From an uncultured Oxalobacteraceae bacterium (GTDB lineage Bacteria > Pseudomonadota > Gammaproteobacteria > Burkholderiales > Burkholderiaceae): 34,421 nt of DNA. This document shows positions 22,695 through 30,704 of the stretch, piece by piece (within the stretch, counting starts at the first letter, position 1; every line of letters starts with the position of its first letter). The notes under the pieces were generated by a model, which made no database searches, had not been told where the DNA came from, and saw only the letters and a program-made list of their open reading frames with translations. Location: NCBI GenBank assembly GCA_946479255.1, contig CAMLFK010000022.1, positions 1 through 34,421 on the forward strand. The letters are read 5' to 3'. The position numbers were made by a program, and so were the translations under genes.

Positions 22695-23497
22695 TGGATA
22701 TCGAACTGATCGGAATACTTCTATTAATGGGACTAGGTGGCGGCTTTGCCGCCGGACTGCTGGGTATCGGTGGCGGCATGGTGCTGGTGCCGTTCATTAC
22801 GATGATCTTCAGTGCGCGCCAGTTTCCCCTCGAACTTGTGGTGCACATGGCGATTGCCACCTCGCTCGGCACCATATTATTTACCTCTTTATCGTCGGTG
22901 CGTGCCCACCACGCACACGGCGCGGTGCTGTGGCCGGTGGTGCGGCTGCTGGCGCCGGGTATCCTGATCGGTTCCTGGATCGGTCCGTGGATCGCCAAAC
23001 AGATGAACACCTCGGTGCTGGCGATGGTGTTCGCGGTATTCGTCGCCTTCTCTGCAACCCAAATGCTTTTTACCCGTAAGCCATCGGCGGCGCGCGAACT
23101 CCCCGGGCCGCTCGGCATGACTGGCGCGGGCGCAGGCATCGGCGTGGTCGCGGGCCTGGTTGGCGCCGGTGGCGGCTTTATCTCGGTGCCCTTCATGACC
23201 TGGTGTAACGTCAAGATCCATAACGCGGTGGCGACCAGCGCGGCACTGGGTTTTCCGATCGCGCTATCGGGCACGCTATCGAATATCTACTTCGGCTGGC
23301 ACGCACCCGGATTGCCGGCCTGGTCGCTCGGCTATATCTATCTGCCGGCACTGGCGGTGATCGCCATGGCCAGCGTGAGCATGGCGCCGCTTGGCGCCCG
23401 TGCGGCTCACCGCATGCCGGTGCAAAAGCTCAAACGCATTTTCGCCTTCGTGCTGTACGCGCTGGCCGGCTATATGTTCTGGAAGGCCTTTCAGTAG
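22694..23497 (+). CDS. TSUP family (TauE/SafE) membrane permease
   Basis: 267-residue inner-membrane protein of the sulfite exporter TauE/SafE family, with about eight hydrophobic segments. Both halves carry the family's glycine-rich motif: GLGGGFAAGLLGIGGGMVLVPF near residues 13-34, and VVAGLVGAGGGFISVPFMTW in the second half, which shows the internal duplication. The start at 22694 overlaps the stop of the EVE-domain gene (TGATG) and gives the family-type N-terminus MDIELIGILLLMGLGGG. An open extension further upstream lies inside the EVE gene and is rejected. The transported anion (sulfite, sulfonate or another organic anion) cannot be told from the sequence. It converges with lgt, 12 bp away. 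Confidence 0.92.
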   Translation: MDIELIGILLLMGLGGGFAAGLLGIGGGMVLVPFITMIFSARQFPLELVVHMAIATSLGTILFTSLSSVRAHHAHGAVLWPVVRLLAPGILIGSWIGPWIAKQMNTSVLAMVFAVFVAFSATQMLFTRKPSAARELPGPLGMTGAGAGIGVVAGLVGAGGGFISVPFMTWCNVKIHNAVATSAALGFPIALSGTLSNIYFGWHAPGLPAWSLGYIYLPALAVIAMASVSMAPLGARAAHRMPVQKLKRIFAFVLYALAGYMFWKAFQ

Positions 23498-23509
23498 CGT
23501 TGCTTTTGA

Positions 23510-24325
23510 TCAGCGTGCCGGATTTGTGCTCGGCAGCGGATTGCGCGAGTACGCCATAACCATGATCGCCAGGCCGGCGATGATCATCGGCAGCGACAGG
23601 ACCTGGCCCGAGGTGACCGGCATGCCGGCCACGGTGATCTGCCAGTCGGGTACGCGGAAGTATTCGGTAAAGAAGCGGGCGCAGCCATACAGGAAGGCGA
23701 ACATGCCGCCGACCGCAAAGCGTGGCCGTTCCTTGCGCGCATACAGCCACAGGATCACGAACACCAGGATGCCGTCGATGGTCATCTGGTACAGCGGCGA
23801 TGGATGGCGCGGTCCTTCCACGCCGGGCCACAGCATGGCCCACGGCAGCGACGGGTCGGCCAGGCGGCCAGGCAGTTCGGCGTTGATGAAGTTGCCGAGG
23901 CGTCCGGCGGCGTAGCCGAGCGGGACCAGTGGAGCGATGAAGTCGTACACATCCGTGATGCGGCGCTTGGCCTTGCGCGCCCACAGCGACATGGCGATCA
24001 GCACGCCGAGGAAGCCGCCATGGAAAGACATGCCGCCGTTCCAGGTCTTGAAGATTTCGATGGGATTGGCGAAGAAGTAGGCGGGCTGGTAGAACAGCAC
24101 TTCACCGAGGCGCCCGCCGATGATCACGCCGAGCATCCCGTAGAAAAGCATGTCGTCGAGGTCTTCCTTCTTCCAGCCAAGCGCGGCGATGTGCGGCTGC
24201 TTGATGCGCACGCGGCCGAGCGCGACGAACAGCGCAAATGCCAGCACATACATCAGGCCGTACCAGTGGACATGCAGCGGGCCGATCGAGAAGGCGACCG
24301 GGTCCGGCATCGGGTGAGTCAGCAT
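23510..24325 (-). CDS. lgt: Prolipoprotein diacylglyceryl transferase Lgt
   Basis: Inner-membrane enzyme that attaches diacylglycerol from phosphatidylglycerol to the lipobox cysteine of pre-lipoproteins, the first step of lipoprotein maturation. It has 271 residues, with about seven membrane segments. The Lgt signature GRLGNFINAELPGR is at residues 141-154. The essential H102 is in MSFHGGFLG, and the conserved N-terminal HWYGLMY and RHPSPLYQ are present. The start is the ATG at 24325 with AAGGGA upstream; the open frame continuing into the LysR gene is not coding. It begins 23 bp after the LysR regulator on the same strand, so it may be partly cotranscribed with it. Confidence 0.96.
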   Translation of the reverse strand: MLTHPMPDPVAFSIGPLHVHWYGLMYVLAFALFVALGRVRIKQPHIAALGWKKEDLDDMLFYGMLGVIIGGRLGEVLFYQPAYFFANPIEIFKTWNGGMSFHGGFLGVLIAMSLWARKAKRRITDVYDFIAPLVPLGYAAGRLGNFINAELPGRLADPSLPWAMLWPGVEGPRHPSPLYQMTIDGILVFVILWLYARKERPRFAVGGMFAFLYGCARFFTEYFRVPDWQITVAGMPVTSGQVLSLPMIIAGLAIMVMAYSRNPLPSTNPAR

Positions 24326-24348
24326 CTTAGGTTTTCCCTTGTTGATTC

Positions 24349-25251
24349 TTACTTTGTTCGTGATAGTTGGAGCAGCCGGTCCCGAAACCCGCGCAGTACC
24401 GGCGAATCGTTGTCGCGCCGCCAGGCGATGCCGGTTTCCACCAGTGGCGTGGCATCGCGCAGCGCCCGATATTCTACGCCGGGGCGCATCAGGTTCGACA
24501 CGGATTGTGGCACAAGTGCCAAGCCCATGCTGGCCGATACCAGGCTCACGATGGTTTGCATCTGGATCGCTTCCTGGCCGATTTCCGGGGTCAGCCCGGC
24601 GGAGCGGAAGCATCCCAGGATGGCGTCGTGCAAGCTGGGCGCGATCTGGCGCGGGAAAATGATCAAGGGCAGCGGCGGCACATCCTTCAAATGGATAGCA
24701 TCCTTACCGGGCTTGAGGGTGCCGGAAGGCACGGCCAGCACCAGCGGTTCAGCCAGCAGGGGCAGATACTCCAGCTCGATGCGGGCCTTGTCGGGCAGGG
24801 GCGGGATCAACAGTCCGGCATCGATGCGTGCGTGCAGCAATTCGTCGATCTGGAGGTCCGAGGTGGCTTCCTGCAGCACGATCTGCACGTCGGGAAACGC
24901 GGCCCGGTATTTGCGCAAGAAGGGCGGCAAGATGCTGTAGTCGGCCGAGGAAACGAAGGCCAGCGACAGGCGGCCGGCTTCGCCGCCGGCCGCGCGCCGC
25001 ACCAGTTCCGGCAGTCCGGATGCCTGGACCAGCATGCGCCGCGCTTCCGGCAGCAAGGCATGGCCGGCCGGCGTCAGCGCAACGGCGCGGCGGCTGCGTT
25101 CGAACAGTGGCGCACCGAGCAATTGCTCCAGTGCCTGGATGGCTTGCGAAAGGGGCGGCTGGGTCATGTGCAGGCGCAGGGCAGCCTTGCCGAAGTGGAG
25201 TTCTTCGGCGACGGCGATGAAGTAGCGCAACTGACGCAGTTCGATGTTCAT
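24349..25251 (-). CDS. LysR-family transcriptional regulator, divergent from ilvD
   Basis: 300 residues. The N-terminal winged helix-turn-helix (about 1-60) reads [63 protein letters not shown]. An effector-binding domain of the type II periplasmic fold follows (from about residue 90: [23 protein letters not shown]). The ATG at 25251 is chosen over upstream starts because the N-terminus then matches the family. It is divergent from ilvD, and the 127-bp gap contains three evenly spaced GATATG half-sites, so control of ilvD (and of itself) is likely. The effector is unknown; a branched-chain amino acid intermediate would be a reasonable guess. Confidence 0.93.
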   Translation of the reverse strand: MNIELRQLRYFIAVAEELHFGKAALRLHMTQPPLSQAIQALEQLLGAPLFERSRRAVALTPAGHALLPEARRMLVQASGLPELVRRAAGGEAGRLSLAFVSSADYSILPPFLRKYRAAFPDVQIVLQEATSDLQIDELLHARIDAGLLIPPLPDKARIELEYLPLLAEPLVLAVPSGTLKPGKDAIHLKDVPPLPLIIFPRQIAPSLHDAILGCFRSAGLTPEIGQEAIQMQTIVSLVSASMGLALVPQSVSNLMRPGVEYRALRDATPLVETGIAWRRDNDSPVLRGFRDRLLQLSRTK

Positions 25252-25252
25252 T

Positions 25253-25290
25253 GATATGTTGGTCGTGTCATATCTACTCAATGTGATATG
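25253..25290. promoter_or_regulatory. Probable LysR operator array between lysR-type gene and ilvD
   Basis: GATATG (25253-25258), ten bases, CATATC (25269-25274), ten bases, GATATG (25285-25290). Adjacent half-sites form inverted pairs with the same 16-bp period. The first half-site touches the start of the LysR-type gene. Such multi-half-site arrays fit a LysR tetramer, with one recognition and one activation pair. The protein-DNA pairing is inferred from position. Confidence 0.65.
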
Positions 25291-25378
25291 CGGAGCGACT
25301 CACGCACGGGTGAAGCATACATTTGACTTGGGCCCATGCGCAAGGCATGCTTGCAACTCCTTCCCGCAGGAGTCCGCC

Positions 25379-27064
<1,686 letters not shown>

Positions 27065-27082
27065 CGCTTGCGCGGCAGGCGC

Positions 27083-27307
27083 TTACTTCTTCTTCTCAAA
27101 CTGCTGCTTGATGCGCGCCTTGCGCCGTTCCTCATCCACGTTATGTTCCTTCTTTTTATCGAGCCCGAAAATCTTTTCGATGAACTCGAACCAGATGAAC
27201 GCGAACACCATCAGGCCGACCACGTACCACCACGACATCTCGGCAAACTTCCAGACTTCGAAAAACTTCATCGCAGTAACAATGGCAATGATGATAATTA
27301 ACGGCAT
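27083..27307 (-). CDS. Small Trp-rich membrane protein (TIGR04438-like)
   Basis: 74-residue protein with one or two hydrophobic segments (PLIIIIAIVTAMKFF and WWYVVGLMVFAFIWFEFI). It is rich in tryptophan and aromatic residues (VWKFAEMSWWYVV) and ends in a strongly charged tail (DKKKEHNVDEERRKARIKQQFEKKK). It matches the look of the small Trp-rich protein family found in Burkholderiales (recalled as TIGR04438), whose function is unknown. The start at 27307 is chosen because GAGGAG lies six bases upstream. It converges on ilvD, 18 bp away. Confidence 0.82.
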   Translation of the reverse strand: MPLIIIIAIVTAMKFFEVWKFAEMSWWYVVGLMVFAFIWFEFIEKIFGLDKKKEHNVDEERRKARIKQQFEKKK

Positions 27308-27491
27308 GGCGCGCTCCTCGTAATCCATCATCTTACAAAACATTTCGTTGCCGTAGGGAATTTTGGTCAACCTTGTCCGCTACTGAGGCGTTAAGGAAAC
27401 AAAGGACGCAAGGGGGTTGATTCTGGCCTTGGGAAACACTGTAAAATTGCAGCACATTGAAGAAAAGCAGCAAGTCACTATGGAGAATTAC

Positions 27492-27800
27492 ATGAAACGG
27501 TCCCTGATGTTGTGTTTGGTGTTGTCGGCGTTGGCATCGTCCAGCGCCATGGCCAGCGCCGATTTGGCGAAAGCGAAAAATTGCATGGCTTGCCACGCCG
27601 TTCAAAACAAGCTGGTCGGCCCAGCGTTCAAGGACGTTGCTGCTAAATACGCCGGCCAGAAGGATGCCGAAGCCAAGCTGGCCAGTAAAGTCCTCAAGGG
27701 CGGTTCCGGTGCCTGGGGCGCGGTCCCGATGCCAGCCAATCCGCAGGTGAGCGAGGCGGAAGCCAAGACCCTGGTCAAGTGGGTCCTGGCTCAAAAGTAA
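27492..27800 (+). CDS. Class I c-type cytochrome (c551/c552-like)
   Basis: 102-residue exported electron carrier. A signal peptide (about residues 1-22, LMLCLVLSALASSSAMASA) leads to a mature protein of about 80 residues. The haem attachment site is C31-M-A-C-H35, and M80 in AVPMPANP is the likely sixth iron ligand. This is the arrangement of small c551-type cytochromes, which shuttle electrons in the periplasm. The ATG at 27492 is preferred because GGAG sits six bases upstream; an earlier ATG at 27480 would place the ribosome site inside the gene. A strong terminator follows directly. TAAAAT at 27442-27447 may be its -10 box. Confidence 0.93.
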   Translation: MKRSLMLCLVLSALASSSAMASADLAKAKNCMACHAVQNKLVGPAFKDVAAKYAGQKDAEAKLASKVLKGGSGAWGAVPMPANPQVSEAEAKTLVKWVLAQK

Positions 27801-27817
27801 GCCGTTCCAGCTCCAAT

Positions 27818-27849
27818 AAAAAACGCGCCGGCTTCGGCGCGTTTTTTTT
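27818..27849. terminator. Bidirectional Rho-independent terminator between cytochrome and livK
   Basis: AAAACGCGCCG-GCTT-CGGCGCGTTTT is a perfect stem, with a run of eight T residues on the plus strand and six A residues before it, so it can also serve the minus strand. It sits between the convergent cytochrome and livK genes. Confidence 0.93.
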
Positions 27850-27888
27850 GACTTGAACCGGCTACCGCGGCACCCGGTCCGAAGCTGC

Positions 27889-29031
27889 TTACTTGATCAC
27901 ATCGATCTTGGTCTTCTTGCCGCCCTTGTAGGTGAACAGGGTCAGCGCGCCATCCTTGATGTCGCCCTTGGCATCGAAGGCGATGGTGCCGGTCACGCCG
28001 TTGTAGCTGATCTTCTTGAGCTCAGGCAGGTACTTGGCGGGATCGGCCGACTTGGCGTTCTGCATCGCGGCAGCCATGACCATCACCGCGTCGTACACAT
28101 ACGGCGCATACAGTTGCACGTCCATGTTGTACTTGGCTTTGTAACGTGCGCGGAAATCGGCCATCACTTTTTCCTGTGGGCCTTTCACGCCGCCTGCTTC
28201 GGCGCAGGTCACGGTGCCTTCGCCAATGCCGTCACCAGCCAGGCGGGCCAGCGATTCGGTGCAGATGCCGTCGCCGCCCATGAACTTGGCCTTGATGCCC
28301 AGCGCCTTCATTTGCTTGAGCATCGGGCCGCCCACGGAATCCATGCCGCCGAAGAAGATCAAGTCCGGTTTCTTGTTCTTGATGGAGGTGAGGATGGCGG
28401 TGAAGTCGGTGGCATTCGGGTTGGTGAATTCCTTGGCGATGATTTTCACAGACGGCAGCTTGGCTTTGGCGCCCTTGACGAATTCATCAGCCACGCCCTG
28501 GCCATAGGCCGAGCGGTCGTCGATCACGGCAATGTTGCTGGCTTTGAGGGTCTCGACGGCGTAGCGTCCGAGCGTGCCGCCCAGCTTGTTGTCATTGGCG
28601 ACAACGCGGTGCGCCGTGACAAAGCCTTGCTTGGTGTATTGCGGGGTCGTGGCCGACGGGGAAATCTGCGGAATGCCGGCATCGTGGTAGATGCGCGAGG
28701 CAGGCACGGTGGTGCCGGAATTGAGGTGGCCGATCACCCCCTGCACCTTGGCGTCGACCAGCTTTTGCGCGACGGCGGTGCCTTGCTTCGGATCGGCCGC
28801 GTCATCTTCGGTGATCAGTTGCAGCGTCACTTTCTTGCCATTGATAGTGAAACCCTTGGCGTTCAGTTCCTCGATCGCCATGCGGGCGCCGTTTTCGTTA
28901 TCTTTGCCGAGGTGGGCGCTGGCGCCGGAGATCGGTCCGACATGGCCGATTTTGACGACCTCTTGTGCACTAGCGCTGCCCGCGAAGGCAATAGCGATGG
29001 CAAGCGGAATGAGTTTGGTCGTGAACTGCAT
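27889..29031 (-). CDS. Branched-chain amino acid ABC transporter substrate-binding protein (LivK-like)
   Basis: 380-residue periplasmic binding protein. A clear signal peptide (about residues 1-22, LIPLAIAIAFAGSASA) precedes QEVVKIGHVGPISGASAHLGKDNENGARMAIEELNAKG, the classic LivK/LivJ start. ITEDDAADPKQGTAVAQKLVD, GHLNSGTTVPASRIYHDAGIPQISPSATTPQYT and VIDDRSAYGQGVADEF follow the type I fold pattern. The ATG at 29031 is chosen, seven bases after GGAG; an ATG two codons upstream is too close to it. No liv permease or ATPase genes lie beside it in this window, so it may be an orphan binding protein served by a transporter elsewhere. The ligand (Leu/Ile/Val or another amide) is not certain. The leader contains a small hairpin (GTAGCG/CGCTAC, 29055-29073). 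Confidence 0.93.
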   Translation of the reverse strand: MQFTTKLIPLAIAIAFAGSASAQEVVKIGHVGPISGASAHLGKDNENGARMAIEELNAKGFTINGKKVTLQLITEDDAADPKQGTAVAQKLVDAKVQGVIGHLNSGTTVPASRIYHDAGIPQISPSATTPQYTKQGFVTAHRVVANDNKLGGTLGRYAVETLKASNIAVIDDRSAYGQGVADEFVKGAKAKLPSVKIIAKEFTNPNATDFTAILTSIKNKKPDLIFFGGMDSVGGPMLKQMKALGIKAKFMGGDGICTESLARLAGDGIGEGTVTCAEAGGVKGPQEKVMADFRARYKAKYNMDVQLYAPYVYDAVMVMAAAMQNAKSADPAKYLPELKKISYNGVTGTIAFDAKGDIKDGALTLFTYKGGKKTKIDVIK

Positions 29032-29101
29032 GGGCATTCTCCAATGGGGTAAGAGTAGCGCTCGTGACGCTACGTCAATATTGTGTATACGAACGGTACA
29101 A

Positions 29102-29140
29102 CAAAACGGCCGGATTGGCAAAGCAGACCGGGCCGGCCGT
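29102..29140 (-). terminator. Possible terminator after the holC operon
   Basis: On the minus strand ACGGCCGG and CCGGCCGT form an 8-bp stem with a 19-base loop, followed by TTTTGTTGT. The stem is strong but the loop is long and the T tract interrupted. It lies about 97 bp beyond the stop of the gene at 29237-29656. Confidence 0.4.
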
Positions 29141-29236
29141 GCCAAAGTAAACGCGCCAGGAGAACGACGGTGCACGCGATGGGGTCAATTTGGTCCCATT
29201 GAATTGTAAGAGATTGAAAGGCCGGGTCAGGGGCGA

Positions 29237-29656
29237 CTACTTCTTGAGCGCCTGCAGATGCACCAGTTCCTGCGACACCGCGCGCAGCACGATCTGCTCG
29301 ATGGTTTGCTGCAAACCCTGGCGGATCTCGGCGGTCAGGCCAGCCATGGCCTGCTTGAGCACGTCTTCCATGCTGTCGCGCAGGCGCTGTTCCAGCACGA
29401 AATCGACGCGGCCCTGCAATTGGTGCAGGATGCGCTCGGACAGGCGGCGCTCCAGCAAGGTCCATTCCGGCTCGGTCCAGGTGGCGACGGCGCGCCGCTC
29501 CAGATGGGCATTGGTGTCGTCCGGCGCCGCGGCGGCTTCGGCCGGCGGATCATAGGAACGCCGGTTATGGGGGACTTCCTTGTTCTCTTGAACCTTGTCT
29601 TGAAACACCTCGGTCAGCACCGGGATGTTGGGATCGAACGCCGGGTTGTTGGTCAT
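29237..29656 (-). CDS. HolC-linked small protein of unknown function (DUF2486-like)
   Basis: 139 residues. The N-terminal half is polar and probably disordered, beginning MTNNPAFDPNIPVLTEVFQDK. The C-terminal half is helical and amphipathic (WTLLERRLSERILHQLQGRVDFVLEQRLRDSMEDVLKQAMAGLTAEIRQGLQQTIEQIVLRAV), likely coiled coil or an oligomerising bundle. Its start overlaps the holC stop by four bases, so the two are translated together. The IPVLTEV start and the place next to holC recall the DUF2486 proteins of Burkholderiales, but I give this from memory and the function is unknown. A role around the polymerase clamp loader is possible from context only. Confidence 0.75.
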   Translation of the reverse strand: MTNNPAFDPNIPVLTEVFQDKVQENKEVPHNRRSYDPPAEAAAAPDDTNAHLERRAVATWTEPEWTLLERRLSERILHQLQGRVDFVLEQRLRDSMEDVLKQAMAGLTAEIRQGLQQTIEQIVLRAVSQELVHLQALKK

Positions 29657-30078
29657 GATTGTCCTGCGACAAAATGAGTCAGTGGATAGGCTTGCTGCTT
29701 GTAGGCGACATACCGTTTGCGTCCGGCCGCCGCATCATCTTCATCGAGCGAGATGATCTCAAACACGCGGTCGAAGCGGTCGACATTGGCCGGCGTGGAA
29801 CGGGTCAGGTTCACCAGCATGTCGAAGTGGGGCAACTCCGCCTGGTCGCTGTGGCAGACGATGATGGGCGTCTGCTCGGCCAGCGGGTCGCCGGCCATCA
29901 CGTGCGGCAGGAAATCGGTCTCGGAGAGGGTCCACAACGCTTCGTTCAACTGCGCGGCCTGTTCGGCACTATCGGCCAGCAGCACCAGCTTGCCGCGCGC
30001 GCCATAAGCTTTGCGCGCGAGCCGGCAGGCATAGCTCACTTTATCGGGAATATTGGTGTGGAAGTCGATCCGGGTCAT
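29653..30078 (-). CDS. holC: DNA polymerase III subunit chi
   Basis: 141-residue clamp-loader accessory protein that links the replisome to single-strand binding protein. It opens MTRIDFHTNIPDKVSYACRLARKAY, the typical chi start ('FY.N....K...CRL..KAY'). It continues with KLVLLADSAEQAAQLNEALWTLSETDFLPHVMAGDP, the conserved LW....FLPH pattern of the family, and VNLTRSTPANVDRFDRVFEIIS near the end. It follows the glutaredoxin-like gene by 12 bp and overlaps the next gene by four bases, within a minus-strand run from folD. Confidence 0.93.
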   Translation of the reverse strand: MTRIDFHTNIPDKVSYACRLARKAYGARGKLVLLADSAEQAAQLNEALWTLSETDFLPHVMAGDPLAEQTPIIVCHSDQAELPHFDMLVNLTRSTPANVDRFDRVFEIISLDEDDAAAGRKRYVAYKQQAYPLTHFVAGQS

Positions 30079-30090
30079 AGATGAGAGATG

Positions 30091-30672
30091 TCAGAACTGG
30101 AAGCCAGGCGGTAAATCGGCGTTGTCCTTCTTCTTCGGGCTGGCGGTAGCCGCCTCGGGCGCAACTTCCACCGGCGTGGTGACCGGGTCGGCCGCCTGCG
30201 CGCTGCGATGCCGGTAGCTTGGCGGCAGCATGGATTTGGCTGGGTAGGAAGCGGCTTTGAGCGCGGCGCCCCAGCTGTCTTGCTCAAAGCCGGTCAGTTT
30301 GTTGCGGCCGACCACCAGCAGCGGCAATTGTCCATTGCCGCCGGCTTCTTTCAGCTTGGCGGCATCGGCATCGCTGTTGACGGTTTTCTCAATGAAAGGA
30401 ATGCCTCGCGCCTTGAGAAAGGCGCGGCCCGTGTCGCAAAAACTGCAGCCAGTCGTGGTGTACAGCGTGACCGGGTGGCGCTTGGCCGCCTGCGCCAGTT
30501 CGTAGGGCAAAGCGGGGCCGGGCGCCTCGGAAGAGGGCGCGGCCAGCGCACCGGCGCCCGCGCGGGCTTGGTCGCTGTAGTGCACGACGCCCTTGTTGTC
30601 AGTCCATTTATACACTTGCGCGCCGACGCTGCTCACACAGAGCAGCAGCGACAACGCCACGATCGGCTTCAT
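30091..30672 (-). CDS. Exported DUF4124-glutaredoxin two-domain protein
   Basis: 193 residues. The signal peptide (about 1-18, PIVALSLLLCVSSVGA) is followed by a short DUF4124 module (residues 19-35, QVYKWTDNKGVVHYSDQ), a linker, and a glutaredoxin fold (about 65-140) with the redox pair C76-S-F-C79 in YTTTGCSFCDTGRAFLKARGIPF. Conserved glutaredoxin features include the cis-proline region GQLPLLVVGRNKLTGF. The tail (about 145-193) is polar and alanine/proline-rich, ending in DLPPGFQF. Export plus a CxxC site suggests thiol-disulfide chemistry in the periplasm, but the partner is unknown. GGGAGAG lies upstream of the ATG at 30672. The M3 peptidase gene ends 32 bp upstream on the same strand. 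Confidence 0.9.
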   Translation of the reverse strand: MKPIVALSLLLCVSSVGAQVYKWTDNKGVVHYSDQARAGAGALAAPSSEAPGPALPYELAQAAKRHPVTLYTTTGCSFCDTGRAFLKARGIPFIEKTVNSDADAAKLKEAGGNGQLPLLVVGRNKLTGFEQDSWGAALKAASYPAKSMLPPSYRHRSAQAADPVTTPVEVAPEAATASPKKKDNADLPPGFQF

Positions 30673-30704
30673 GATGATGACTCTCCCTGCCGGCACGCCC
30701 TGTC

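Noticed and set aside
24326..24613. N-terminal extension of lgt into the LysR gene
   Set aside because: The added residues overlap the LysR C-terminus. The family N-terminus begins at the ATG at 24325.
27853..29052. A 399-codon plus-strand frame opposite livK
   Set aside because: livK has a signal peptide and family motifs. The antisense frame starts inside the terminator region and is a codon-bias shadow.
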